Origin: an uncultured Methanobrevibacter sp.
GTDB taxonomy: Archaea > Methanobacteriota > Methanobacteria > Methanobacteriales > Methanobacteriaceae
Direction: 5' to 3'
Assembly (NCBI RefSeq): GCF_902784195.1
Contig: NZ_CACZTX010000008.1
Location: forward strand, 1-64,000
DNA length: 64,000 nucleotides
Part shown: positions 17,476 through 26,261 of the stretch, piece by piece
How the letters are laid out: every line of letters begins with the position of its first letter
How positions within the stretch are numbered: the stretch's first letter is position 1
Notes under the pieces: generated by a model
What the model saw: the letters and a program-made list of their open reading frames with translations, nothing else
The model's database searches: none
Told to the model about the DNA's origin: nothing
Position numbers and translations under genes: made by a program

Positions 17476-18783
17476 TTATCTTGTGATTCCGCCAAATCCT
17501 TTTATAAGTTTTTCACATTCTTCAATGGATTCTTTGCTTAATGATTGAATTGAAAAGGTGTAACTGATTTCATCTTCTTTTATAGGTTCACCTTTGTAGA
17601 TGTCAATTATTTCCACATCAACAACATCATCAATTCTTTTTAAAGCATCTTTGATGATGTGGGGATTTGATTTTCTCCTGAAGAGTGCACTAAGGTCTCT
17701 TGTGTGTATTTTCTGATTCTTGACCTTCCAATTGAAGAGTTCCTCTTCATCCAGCATTTCAGCATTGGATATCTTTAGCTTTTTGACCTTGCCGTTTTCA
17801 TCTTCCAAATATACGAAATCAATACCAATTTCCTTGATTTTTCCAACATGGATTTTATCTGAATAAATATGCTTAAGTCCCACTTCCTGCCCAATGGATT
17901 GCATTAATATATTATATTCTTGGGTAAGGGCATTTATTGCCTTGTCACTTCTACCTAAAGCCGCTTGAATGTCCCCCATATGTCTTGTTGCTTTAAGAGC
18001 GATTTCAACAAACTCTTCCTCATCCTCATTTGTCAATGCTTCCTTCAATTCGCTTATGGAATCAAAAAGAGCTTGTCTGATTTTTTCTCCACGTTTATTC
18101 TCATGTTGGATAGAGTAAGTGAGATAAGGATTTTGAGATACTATCCTGGCTATTGTATCAATCATTAGATTGTAAATTGGACTTTCATAGTTTTCAGTAT
18201 CCTTTATATCAACTTGAAGCTTTTCAATAGCTGAAGCTGTAGAGATGTATGAAAAGTGGGTTAAGACCTGTACAATTCCCATCATGTCATCATGATGCTC
18301 TGGAGTTGTTTCCACTATTCTCATTCCCTTGTCTTCAAGGAACTTGTAGATTTTAGGATACCATTCTCCCTTTTCAATTGGTGTAAGAACTATAATCTGC
18401 CCTTTCAAATCAGTGGTTCTTGGACCAAAGACTGGGTGAGTAGGGATGAATTCAACTCCTTCTCCAATGCATTCCTTCATTTTGAGGCTAGGTCCTTCTT
18501 TCACTGAAGTTACATCAAGCATTAAGGAACCTTCTTTCATGAATGGTCCCAATTCCTCTATAACAGATTCAGTGCTTGAAATAGGGACGGAAATAATCAC
18601 GATGTCGCTATCTTGAACAATCTTCTTATTATTGTCGCTATATTTTATTCCAAGTTCTTCGCTGACTTGCTTACCGACAATGGAATCTCTTCCTGTAATT
18701 GTAACATCGAAGTTAAAGTCTTTCATATACCATGCAATGGTTCTTCCTAAACCTCGTGTTCCTCCAATAATTCCAATTTTCAT
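17476..18783 (-). CDS. tyrA: Prephenate dehydrogenase with C-terminal extension
   Basis: 435 residues. Residues 1-~170 are a Rossmann NAD(P) domain starting GIIGGTRGLGRTIAWY, with LDVTSVKEGP and FIPTHPVFGPR. Residues ~170-285 form the helical TyrA dimer domain. The remaining ~150 residues are an extension; its end (about 370-435) resembles the FDX-ACB domain of phenylalanyl-tRNA synthetase beta, with NPHIIKDALKRI then VVDVEIIDIYKGEPI. It oxidises prephenate toward 4-hydroxyphenylpyruvate for tyrosine. The extension may sense an aromatic amino acid; that is inference. Confidence 0.87.
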   Translation of the reverse strand: MKIGIIGGTRGLGRTIAWYMKDFNFDVTITGRDSIVGKQVSEELGIKYSDNNKKIVQDSDIVIISVPISSTESVIEELGPFMKEGSLMLDVTSVKEGPSLKMKECIGEGVEFIPTHPVFGPRTTDLKGQIIVLTPIEKGEWYPKIYKFLEDKGMRIVETTPEHHDDMMGIVQVLTHFSYISTASAIEKLQVDIKDTENYESPIYNLMIDTIARIVSQNPYLTYSIQHENKRGEKIRQALFDSISELKEALTNEDEEEFVEIALKATRHMGDIQAALGRSDKAINALTQEYNILMQSIGQEVGLKHIYSDKIHVGKIKEIGIDFVYLEDENGKVKKLKISNAEMLDEEELFNWKVKNQKIHTRDLSALFRRKSNPHIIKDALKRIDDVVDVEIIDIYKGEPIKEDEISYTFSIQSLSKESIEECEKLIKGFGGITR

Positions 18784-18848
18784 TTTATTAGCTCTATTAG
18801 TTTTGTTTTAGAAATTGATAAAAATCATTTAAATTGATTTTGATAATT

Positions 18849-18914
18849 ATTATTTTTGAAAATCTTATTTAAAAATTATTTTTGAAAACCTTATTTAAAA
18901 AACCTTATTTAAAA
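18849..18914. repeat. 26-bp tandem repeat, two copies plus a partial third
   Basis: A 26-bp unit beginning ATTATTTTTGAAAA occurs at 18849-18874 and 18875-18900, differing at one base. A partial copy (ACCTTATTTAAAA) follows. It lies between divergent tyrA and pelA, probably within their promoter region. Confidence 0.75.
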
Positions 18915-19074
18915 ATTACTTAATTTTATATATTATCAATAATCATATTTTATATTGTTTTATAATAATTATATAAATATTGAGTTTTTTATAATTTTTG
19001 ATATGTTTTTGATTAATTCTATTTGGAATTATCACTAAATTTAAAATTTTTTATGCTTTAATTGAGGTTTATTC

Positions 19075-20136
19075 ATGAAAATAACTTATCAAGATAGAAA
19101 GAAAGGAATTATCGAACTTCTTCCTGAAACTTTAGATGACTTATGGCATTTATCTCACATAATTGCTGAGGGGGATACTGTATACTCTAAGACAACAAGA
19201 AGGATTCAGGACAATACTGGAGATAAGTTAAGAAGTGATAGGGGGGTTAAGAAGACCTTTACTTTAGGTGTTTCAGTGGAGGATGTAAGCTTTCACATAT
19301 TCACTGGAAAGCTTAGGATAATCGGTTCAATCATTAAAGGTCCTGAAGACCTGATTCCTCTCGGATCTCACCATACAATTGAAGCAAAACTGAACACTCC
19401 AATCAAAATATTTAAGGAACATTGGTCCGGATATGCATTAAAGAGAATCAAGCAAGCTATTGAAGCTTCCAAGAAATTATCTGCAATCATTGTTGTATTG
19501 GAAGATGATGTTGCAGACTTTGGTTTGATGAGACAATTTGGAATTGAATATTATGGGCCAGTTATGGGAAATGTTTCCGGAAAAAGGATAGTTGATAAGA
19601 ACAGGGCTAAGAATATTGAAAAATTCTATCAAAAGATTGTGGATTATATCCTCAAGTTTGACAATATCCAAACCATAGTCTTGGCGGGTCCCGGATTCTT
19701 TAAAAATGATTTCTTAAAGTATCTTGAGTTGAAGCATAAGGATTTGGCTAAAAAGTCCATAGTTGAAGCAACCGGTTCAGGTGGAAGAGTGGGCATCAAC
19801 GAGGTTCTTAAGAAGGGAACCGTTGAAAAATTGGCTGCAGAGAATAGGGTTGCATTTGAAATTTCAGCTATAAATGAAATCCTTCAGGAAATAGCAAAAT
19901 CTTCTAATTTGGTTGTTTATGGTAAAAAGCAAGTGAAAGAGGCTATCAATTTGGGAGCTATTGAAAAGCTATTGGTTTTGGATAATCTAATCAGAAGTGA
20001 AGACCTTGAGGAATCCATGGATATGGTTGAAAACATGTCTGGTGAAGTCTTAGTCATAAGTAGCCAGCACGAAGGTGGAAAACAGCTTGAAGGATTAGGT
20101 GGAATGGCTGCTACCTTAAGGTATTCCATTAATTAA
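19075..20136 (+). CDS. pelA: Pelota (Dom34-like) mRNA surveillance factor
   Basis: 353 residues, the usual archaeal Pelota length. The N-terminal Sm-like domain starts MKITYQDRKKGIIELLPETLDDLWHLSHII, with the family RRIQDNTGDKLRSDRG block. The central and C-terminal domains resemble eRF1 without its GGQ motif (for example VLAGPGFFKNDF). Together with aEF1A it rescues stalled ribosomes, and Rli1, encoded later in this window, splits the subunits. GAGGTTTATTC precedes the ATG. Confidence 0.94.
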   Translation: MKITYQDRKKGIIELLPETLDDLWHLSHIIAEGDTVYSKTTRRIQDNTGDKLRSDRGVKKTFTLGVSVEDVSFHIFTGKLRIIGSIIKGPEDLIPLGSHHTIEAKLNTPIKIFKEHWSGYALKRIKQAIEASKKLSAIIVVLEDDVADFGLMRQFGIEYYGPVMGNVSGKRIVDKNRAKNIEKFYQKIVDYILKFDNIQTIVLAGPGFFKNDFLKYLELKHKDLAKKSIVEATGSGGRVGINEVLKKGTVEKLAAENRVAFEISAINEILQEIAKSSNLVVYGKKQVKEAINLGAIEKLLVLDNLIRSEDLEESMDMVENMSGEVLVISSQHEGGKQLEGLGGMAATLRYSIN

Positions 20137-20160
20137 TTTATTATTTTTAACAACTATTTT

Positions 20161-20256
20161 TAGACTTAATTATTAATTATTTTAAAACTTAATATTATAT
20201 TTAGACTTATCTATTTTAGACTTATTTATTAATTATTCTAAAACTTAATATTATAT
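20161..20256. repeat. 40-bp direct repeat, two copies 38/40 identical
   Basis: Copies at 20161-20200 and 20217-20256 both begin TAGACTTA and end AACTTAATATTATAT. They differ at two positions and are separated by 16 bp that include another partial TAGACTTAT. They fill the gap between pelA and the GT4 gene. Confidence 0.85.
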
Positions 20257-20312
20257 ATAATAAAAATTATAAAAATATTAATATTACATTAAAAAATTAA
20301 AGGATTTTAAAC

Positions 20313-21269
20313 ATGTTTTTAGAATTATTATTTGTATTTATTGCAACATTTTTAGGAACTGGGGCATTGAATATAATATTCCGTTTCTTAGGTAAAAGAG
20401 GTTATATGGGAAATCTATATGAACCTGTACGCGGAGGCACTCCTCGTGGGATTGGTATAATTCCATTTATTGTAATTAGCCTATTCTTGCCTGCAGGATT
20501 TAACAATCTTGTTCTAGTGATGGGATTATGTGCTCTAGTTGATGATGTGATAGGTAGAAGAAGAATCGCTAACTTGCCTATTGAAATAGGTCAGCTTGCC
20601 AGAGGAATAGGTATGTTATGCGTTATCGGATTAGGTTATCCTCTTATGGGCATTTCTTCTATTTTAGTTGCTTTAATGATTCAGCCTATGAACATTGCAG
20701 ATATGCAACCTGGATCCGCAGTAAGCGTAGTTATTATAATGAGCTTCTTTACAATTCTTGCAACTCTCATTATAGGTGCAGCCCCTGTTGCACAGATTCC
20801 TGCATATTATGTTCCATTGTTGACTTTAGTAACATGTATTGCTTATGCTCCTTTAGACTATTCCGGAAAAATCATGTTAGGTGAAGTGGGAAACCATACC
20901 TTCGCTTTAGCTTTGGGAATAGGATTTTACATTCTTGGAGGATTTGTAGGAACATTAATATTGTTCATTGTAACCACTGCATTGATTGCATACATTAGAA
21001 GAAGAAAGTTATCTAGATTCCTTATTAATAAATTGCATATAAACAATCCAACTTTCGGTGATTTGTTTATGGATGTCTTAACTGGTGGAGGTTTAGGTGA
21101 TTTATTCAGAAAGATCATTCTTGGTGAGCGTCAGCAAGTTGTAACAGATAATTTATTAATTCCCCTCGGATTTAGAAGATTGCTTTACAATCCACATTCC
21201 CCTAATCTTGAAAGAGTAATTGAAAAGGATGTTAGGACAAAACCGACTGATTTAAGAAAGTTAAGTTAA
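20313..21269 (+). CDS. Glycosyltransferase family 4 (MraY/WecA-like) membrane phosphoglycosyltransferase
   Basis: 318 residues with about nine or ten membrane segments. Recognisable loops are VRGGTPRGIGIIP (like the TPxMGG loop), ALVDDVIG with the catalytic Asp pair, NIADMQPGSAVS (like the N..D..PGRA loop of archaeal relatives) and MLGEVGNHTFALALG (like GDxGsxxLG). It would transfer a sugar phosphate from a nucleotide sugar to a polyprenyl phosphate for pseudomurein, S-layer glycans or other polymers. Which sugar is unknown. It is monocistronic. Confidence 0.8.
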   Translation: MFLELLFVFIATFLGTGALNIIFRFLGKRGYMGNLYEPVRGGTPRGIGIIPFIVISLFLPAGFNNLVLVMGLCALVDDVIGRRRIANLPIEIGQLARGIGMLCVIGLGYPLMGISSILVALMIQPMNIADMQPGSAVSVVIIMSFFTILATLIIGAAPVAQIPAYYVPLLTLVTCIAYAPLDYSGKIMLGEVGNHTFALALGIGFYILGGFVGTLILFIVTTALIAYIRRRKLSRFLINKLHINNPTFGDLFMDVLTGGGLGDLFRKIILGERQQVVTDNLLIPLGFRRLLYNPHSPNLERVIEKDVRTKPTDLRKLS

Positions 21270-21362
21270 TCGTAAAGTTCTAGTAAATTATAAAAATCAA
21301 ATATTTAATCAAGTATTTAATCAAATTTTAAATTAATTTTTTATATTTATTATGGTGATTTT

Positions 21363-21908
21363 ATGAGTGATATTTTTGAAGTCATTAAAAATCGTAGAAG
21401 CGTAAGAGCTTACAAAGATGAACAGATTGAAGATGAACAAATTGAACAAATTTTAGAAGCAGCTATTATGGCTCCTACTGCAAGAGGAGAAGCTCCATGG
21501 CATTTCACTGTAGTTCAAAACAAGGAAACCCTTGCAGATATAAATGATTCTGTACTCAAGATATTATCCAATTCCGGTGATGAATTCCTTGAAGCAATTG
21601 CTGAATCTGGTGTTAATGTTATGCACAATGCTCCAACTGTTGTATTTGTTTCCGCTAAATCAGATGCAACCAATATGCAGGCAGACTGTTCAGCAGCTAT
21701 TGAAAACATGCTTCTTGCAGCAGAAGGATTGGATATCGGGTCCTGTTGGTTAGGTCTTGTAGCTATTTACTTCAGTGTTGAAGAAAACTTGAAAAAGCTT
21801 CACATTCCTGAAGGATACACTCCATTGTATGGTGTTGCTTTAGGTTATAAAGTTGAACCAAATGAACCAAACCCACGTAAGGATATTTTTGTCAATTGGG
21901 TAAAATAA
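21363..21908 (+). CDS. Nitroreductase family FMN oxidoreductase
   Basis: 181 residues. The N-terminal FMN-phosphate signature is FEVIKNRRSVRAYKDEQI, followed by APTARGEAPWHFTVV and the C-terminal GSCWLGLVAIYF and YGVALGYKVEPNEPNPRK. Such proteins are NAD(P)H-dependent reductases with varied substrates. The ribosome binding site is GGTGATTTT. It converges with the disulfide-reductase gene, and the two share a terminator. Confidence 0.9.
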   Translation: MSDIFEVIKNRRSVRAYKDEQIEDEQIEQILEAAIMAPTARGEAPWHFTVVQNKETLADINDSVLKILSNSGDEFLEAIAESGVNVMHNAPTVVFVSAKSDATNMQADCSAAIENMLLAAEGLDIGSCWLGLVAIYFSVEENLKKLHIPEGYTPLYGVALGYKVEPNEPNPRKDIFVNWVK

Positions 21909-21970
21909 GATTAAAAATTTTTATTATTTTTTATTAATTTTCTTTAAACTATTTTTTAAAAAAAGAAGCA

Positions 21971-21995
21971 TTGATAAGATAGATTATCTTATCAA
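21971..21995. terminator. Bidirectional terminator between convergent genes
   Basis: Perfect 11-bp arms TTGATAAGATA and TATCTTATCAA enclose GAT. T-rich sequence follows on both strands, so it can serve the nitroreductase (+) and the disulfide reductase (-). Confidence 0.75.
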
Positions 21996-22059
21996 CTTTA
22001 ATTTTTATACTAATTTTATATTTTTATATTATTATTTCTATTTCTATTTATATTTCTAT

Positions 22060-23436
22060 TCACATGATTTTTAAGATTTTATAATAAGCATCTGTAGATG
22101 GATGGACTTCCAAGAAATCATCGAAATCCTCTTTTGTAATTCCCATATTCATTAGGAATGCAAGATATGCCGTATCATCAATTGATGATGGAGATATTTG
22201 ACTTGCTCTCACTATCTCTTCTGTTTCAGTATTGAGTGAAATCTTTGTAAGTCCAGTTTCTCCTCTTAAGATTCTCCAGAATGCATGTGGGCCTCCAAGA
22301 CCAGGAATTATGACATCTTCAACATTGTCGCTATCCTCATCAGATTTTGATGCTTTTTGAGTGAAGCTCACATCCAAATCCAATGTCAATGACTGTGGAA
22401 CGTTTATATCATCAAACTTATTCAAGTATCCTGCCATGCTTCTTGCTGCTGAAATCCCTTCTTTTCTTGCATAAGGAGTGAGGGTGATTCCTCCTGTAAC
22501 GTCTCCTGCAGCATAGATGTTTGGATTTGAGGTTTGGAAGAATTCATTTACCTTAATTGACCCATCCTCGTTCAAGTCCACTATGTCAGCAACTATTTCT
22601 GAATTTGGAACTCTTCCAGTGGCTATCAATGTTTTTCCTTCAAACTCTCCCTTGTCTGTTATGATGGAGTTTTCAGTGATTTCCAAAACATTGGTGTTTT
22701 CATGGATATCCACTTCATCAATGAGTTTGTTAACTACATAAGATTTGATTTCCGGTTCCAAATCCTTTAGGATTTCACTTCTTGCAATGATTTTCACTTC
22801 ACTTCCAAAGCTTGAGAATAGGTTTGACAATTCTGTAGCAATAATCCCTCCACCAACTATATTTAATTTGCTTGGAACTTCCTCTAAGGAAAGCACATCG
22901 CTACTTGTTAAAGCATATTTTACTCCATCGATATTTGGAATAAATGGTCTTGCACCAGTAGCTATCAAAAGATTTTCCGCTTCATATATCTTGCAATCCT
23001 CATTTTTCACATTTTCTCTTTGAAGCTCATTGTCATTGTCCAATTTCACCTTAACTATGATTTTATCATCATCACTTATTTCCACACTCGCTTCACCATA
23101 GATGACATTATTGTTCACGCTTTCATTTTCTTCCTGGTTAAGTCTGCGGAGCATGAGTTGAGTCTTTTTAATGTTGTCACATGCAGATTTATAATCCAAG
23201 CTTATGTTTCCATCGATGAATCCGATTTCAGTGAATCTTTTGAAGTTTCTTATGAAACGGCTAATGTCAGTAAGCGCACATACAACCATGCATCCTTCAT
23301 TAAGACAGGTTCCTGCAATGTATTTCTTTTCAATAAGCAAGGTTTCCTCTCCCAATTTGCCAAGTTCGAATGATCCAAGTCTTCCAGCAGGGCCTGCTCC
23401 AATAACAATGTTTTTAAATTTTTTTATTTCTTCCAT
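22060..23436 (-). CDS. Pyridine nucleotide-disulfide oxidoreductase (dihydrolipoamide dehydrogenase-like)
   Basis: 458 residues. FAD site VIGAGPAGRLGSFELGK (11-27); redox disulfide C44-LNEG-C49; NAD(P) site VGGGIIATELSNLF; second FAD site NIYAAGDVTGG; C-terminal interface domain ending EVHPSTDAYY with His445. After C49 the usual PSK is replaced by VVC, and the Glu normally five residues after the catalytic His is absent, with Asp449 one position earlier. Methanogens lack classical 2-oxoacid dehydrogenase complexes, so a low-molecular-weight disulfide is a possible substrate. Given gshA nearby, bis-gamma-glutamylcystine is an attractive guess. Confidence 0.85.
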   Translation of the reverse strand: MEEIKKFKNIVIGAGPAGRLGSFELGKLGEETLLIEKKYIAGTCLNEGCMVVCALTDISRFIRNFKRFTEIGFIDGNISLDYKSACDNIKKTQLMLRRLNQEENESVNNNVIYGEASVEISDDDKIIVKVKLDNDNELQRENVKNEDCKIYEAENLLIATGARPFIPNIDGVKYALTSSDVLSLEEVPSKLNIVGGGIIATELSNLFSSFGSEVKIIARSEILKDLEPEIKSYVVNKLIDEVDIHENTNVLEITENSIITDKGEFEGKTLIATGRVPNSEIVADIVDLNEDGSIKVNEFFQTSNPNIYAAGDVTGGITLTPYARKEGISAARSMAGYLNKFDDINVPQSLTLDLDVSFTQKASKSDEDSDNVEDVIIPGLGGPHAFWRILRGETGLTKISLNTETEEIVRASQISPSSIDDTAYLAFLMNMGITKEDFDDFLEVHPSTDAYYKILKIM

Positions 23437-23717
23437 GCTATCCCTTGATTTTTTTTAAATTATTTGGTTTTATTAAGTCAGTACTAATTATTAAAATTAA
23501 TAAATTAATAAATTAATTAATTTTAGTATGTTTATTTTATTATAAAAATTTATTAATTATTTTTAAAAATAGCTGTTTCAAATGAGTGATAATTGTTCTA
23601 ATAAAAATAATTTTATGTAAAAATAGTGAAAAGTATTATTAATCTCTTCTGAAAGTAATACTTTATTGTATTAAGTTATGAATAATTTTATGATTTAAAA
23701 AAAATTAGTTTTAAGAA

Positions 23718-24512
23718 TTAGTTTTTATTTAATAATTCCAAGAACTTCTCTTTAGCTTCATCAATTGTTAAAGGATAATCGTTGTTCATGTCAAATCCTT
23801 CTTTTTCAAGATTTTGGAAAAGCTCTGTAACAATAGGCACTTCCAAGTTTGCCTTATCAAGAATTTCAGGTTGTGCAAAAATCTCTTTAGGTGTTCCTTC
23901 CGCAACCAATAATCCGTCAACCATAACGAACACTTTTTTTGCATAATTCGGAACCAAGTCAACTTCGTGAGTTGAAATGATGATTGTGATTCCCTCTTCA
24001 TTAAGTTCCTTCAATAATTTGCTCAAACCTCTTACACCTTGAGGGTCTAATCCTGCAGTTGGTTCGTCTAAAACCATGATTTCCGGTTTCATTGCAAGAA
24101 TTCCTGCAATAGCAACTCTCTTCTTTTGACCTCCACTTAAATGATGAGGTGCCTTTTTCTCGAAACCGCTCATTCCTACACGAGCTAAACTTTCAGTAAC
24201 CCTTTTTTGAACCTCTTCCATAGGTAACTTCAAGTTTAAAGGGTGGTCATCAGGGTTTTGGAATACGATTCCAACTTTCTGTCTAAATTTTAGCAAAGAT
24301 TTTTTATCATACTTCAATTCTTCGCCATCGATGAAAACTTGACCTTCATCAGGTTCATAGATACCATTCAAATGAAGGAACAAAGTAGATTTTCCAGCAC
24401 CGTTTTTTCCCAAAAGAGCAACCATTTCTCCTTTCTCAACTTTTAAGCTAACTCCTTTAAGTGCTTGATAATCCTTAGTATAAGAATATTTGATATTTTT
24501 CACTTCTAACAT
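23718..24512 (-). CDS. cbiO: Cobalt ECF transporter ATPase CbiO
   Basis: 264 residues from ATG 24512, chosen for GGAGG 6 nt upstream; a longer frame would start inside cbiQ without a site. Walker A is LLGKNGAGKST, the Q-loop is VGIVFQNPDDH, the signature is HLSGGQKKRVAIA and Walker B is IMVLDEPTAGLDP. It powers cobalt uptake with CbiQ and the CbiMN substrate module. Its ribosome binding site lies within the end of cbiQ, so translation is coupled. Confidence 0.95.
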   Translation of the reverse strand: MLEVKNIKYSYTKDYQALKGVSLKVEKGEMVALLGKNGAGKSTLFLHLNGIYEPDEGQVFIDGEELKYDKKSLLKFRQKVGIVFQNPDDHPLNLKLPMEEVQKRVTESLARVGMSGFEKKAPHHLSGGQKKRVAIAGILAMKPEIMVLDEPTAGLDPQGVRGLSKLLKELNEEGITIIISTHEVDLVPNYAKKVFVMVDGLLVAEGTPKEIFAQPEILDKANLEVPIVTELFQNLEKEGFDMNNDYPLTIDEAKEKFLELLNKN

Positions 24513-24513
24513 T

Positions 24514-25206
24514 TTATTCCTCCTTTGGCGGTACATAAACCGGAAGTTCTCCGTAATAACCTCTTGAATCTAAACTATGTTGTAATGTTTCACTTTTATC
24601 TAATGATCTTAAAAAGATATTACTTATTAAATCTGCTAAGCATTTCATTGAATTCATATAAGAATGATATCCCATTCTTGTTTTCTGTGCTTTTTGCATT
24701 GTATCGATTTCATTTAGGAATATGAATATTGTATTGTACATTAAAAGCCCGATTTCAGTAATGATTTTTGGTACTTTCAAGGTATCCAAACAATGGAAAA
24801 TCTTTGAAATTGGTGTTGTCAATGCAAGAAAACCTAATAAAGGGAAACATCCTAATACTCTAAAGAATGTGTATAACCCATAATGCCATGAGTCATCAGT
24901 AACTACAATGCCGAATATTCCTGTTTCATAGATGACTTCTCCATTTCCAAAGAAGAATATTAAGAATAGACATGTTATGACAAGAAATGCCATAGGTATT
25001 GTTAAAAATTTCAAATAGGATCTTATGCTGATTTTTGCTACTCCAAGTATTATGATGGAGAATAAAATGAAAATAAAGACATCAAAATATAGATTATCCA
25101 ATGCTAAAGTAACTATCAATAATATTGCTGTTAAAAACAACTTTAAATAGGGGTTTGTTTCACTTAATTCATTATTGTGAGCAATATAATCCATATCAAA
25201 TTTCAT
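24514..25206 (-). CDS. cbiQ: Cobalt ECF transporter transmembrane protein CbiQ
   Basis: 230 residues with about five membrane helices. The two coupling-helix motifs of ECF T components are recognisable toward the C-terminus (KAQKTRMGYHS and SLDSRGYYG). It couples CbiO hydrolysis to movement of CbiM. It lies 91 bp after cbiN and 1 bp before cbiO. Confidence 0.93.
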   Translation of the reverse strand: MKFDMDYIAHNNELSETNPYLKLFLTAILLIVTLALDNLYFDVFIFILFSIIILGVAKISIRSYLKFLTIPMAFLVITCLFLIFFFGNGEVIYETGIFGIVVTDDSWHYGLYTFFRVLGCFPLLGFLALTTPISKIFHCLDTLKVPKIITEIGLLMYNTIFIFLNEIDTMQKAQKTRMGYHSYMNSMKCLADLISNIFLRSLDKSETLQHSLDSRGYYGELPVYVPPKEE

Positions 25207-25287
25207 AAAATCACTAAAAATTCGTCAATTTAAAAAATTTTTAAGATTTTTGTTTTTTAAAAAATCTCTAAAAAAAGAAAAAATGGA

Positions 25288-25310
25288 TAAAGAAGATTTA
25301 TTCTTCTTTA
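25288..25310 (-). terminator. Intra-operon stop-codon hairpin at the end of cbiN
   Basis: Perfect 9-bp arms TAAAGAAGA and TCTTCTTTA enclose a 5-nt loop with the stop codon (25298-25300). The minus strand continues CCATTTTTTCTTTTTTT. The hairpin lies between cbiN and cbiQ and may let part of the transcripts end after cbiMN. Confidence 0.65.
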
Positions 25311-25585
25311 CCTTGTCCTCTCCAGTAACCGAAGAAGTAACCGATAATGATTGCTCCTATAGCTGCTTGAAGAGCGAATAATAAACTTTCTATTTCACCA
25401 CTAGGTGGTTCCCAAATTGATGAAAACCATGGTTCAAAGTGAGTTGCTTCAATTTGTTCACTTGCTGCATCGTCAGAACCACCAAAGTATCCATCATCTT
25501 CCCCATGACCATTGTACATTGCTAATGGTGCAATGAAGATAATTGCACAGATTACTGCTAAAATAATTAATGTTGATGTTTTCAT
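25298..25585 (-). CDS. cbiN: Cobalt transport protein CbiN
   Basis: 95 residues from ATG 25585, chosen for AAGGTGATTAAC just upstream; the longer frame overlaps the end of cbiM. An N-terminal membrane helix (LIILAVICAIIFIAPLAMYNG) leads to an external loop with GEDDGYFGGSDDAA and a second helix near residues 70-88. The two-helix CbiN layout, rather than the larger NikN, supports cobalt as the ion. Confidence 0.93.
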   Translation of the reverse strand: MKTSTLIILAVICAIIFIAPLAMYNGHGEDDGYFGGSDDAASEQIEATHFEPWFSSIWEPPSGEIESLLFALQAAIGAIIIGYFFGYWRGQGKEE

Positions 25586-25595
25586 GTTAATCACC

Positions 25596-26261
25596 TTATG
25601 CTTCATTAGGAGCTAATGCACCTAATTTGTCTAATAATTTTGGTTTGTAAGCTTTTAATCTGTCCCATATGATTACGGTTAAGATACCTTCACCAATAGC
25701 TAATGGTACTTGGGTTACTGCAAAGATAGTTAAGAAAGCAGTTAATGCTGCGCCGAAAGTAGGTGCAGGGAATGCGAAAGCTAATTGGAATGAAGTAGCT
25801 ACGTAAGTTAATAAGTCACCTAAGAATGCTGCAAAGAAGATTGCAATGGTTGATGAGATATTAGCTTTAGTTAAACCTTTGTATACTAACCAAGCGATGA
25901 ATGGACCTACAATACCCATTGAGAAAATGTTTGCACCTAAAGTGGTTAATCCACCGTGTGCGAGTAATAAAGCTTGGAAAATAAGTACGATAGTTGCGAG
26001 TACAGCAGTTACAGCAGGGCCGAATAATGCTGCACCTAATCCGTTACCACAAGGGTGAGAACAACTTCCAGTAACAGAAGGTAATTTTAAAGATGATAAG
26101 ATGAACATGAATGCTCCACTTACAGCAAGTAATGCTTTGGATTCAGGGGTTTCATCTACGATTTTTTTAATTTGATAAATACCAAATGCAACGATGATGA
26201 ATGATATGACGAACCATACAATACACCATGTTAATGGTAAATATCCTTCCATAATATGCAT
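25596..26261 (-). CDS. cbiM: Cobalt ECF transporter substrate-binding membrane protein CbiM
   Basis: 221 residues from ATG 26261, giving the classic N-terminus [13 protein letters not shown], whose amino terminus and His2 help bind the metal. Further signatures are [30 protein letters not shown] and [29 protein letters not shown] is 8 nt upstream. It takes up Co(II) for corrinoids, essential here for methyl transfer. It heads the operon cbiM-cbiN-cbiQ-cbiO. Confidence 0.96.
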   Translation of the reverse strand: MHIMEGYLPLTWCIVWFVISFIIVAFGIYQIKKIVDETPESKALLAVSGAFMFILSSLKLPSVTGSCSHPCGNGLGAALFGPAVTAVLATIVLIFQALLLAHGGLTTLGANIFSMGIVGPFIAWLVYKGLTKANISSTIAIFFAAFLGDLLTYVATSFQLAFAFPAPTFGAALTAFLTIFAVTQVPLAIGEGILTVIIWDRLKAYKPKLLDKLGALAPNEA

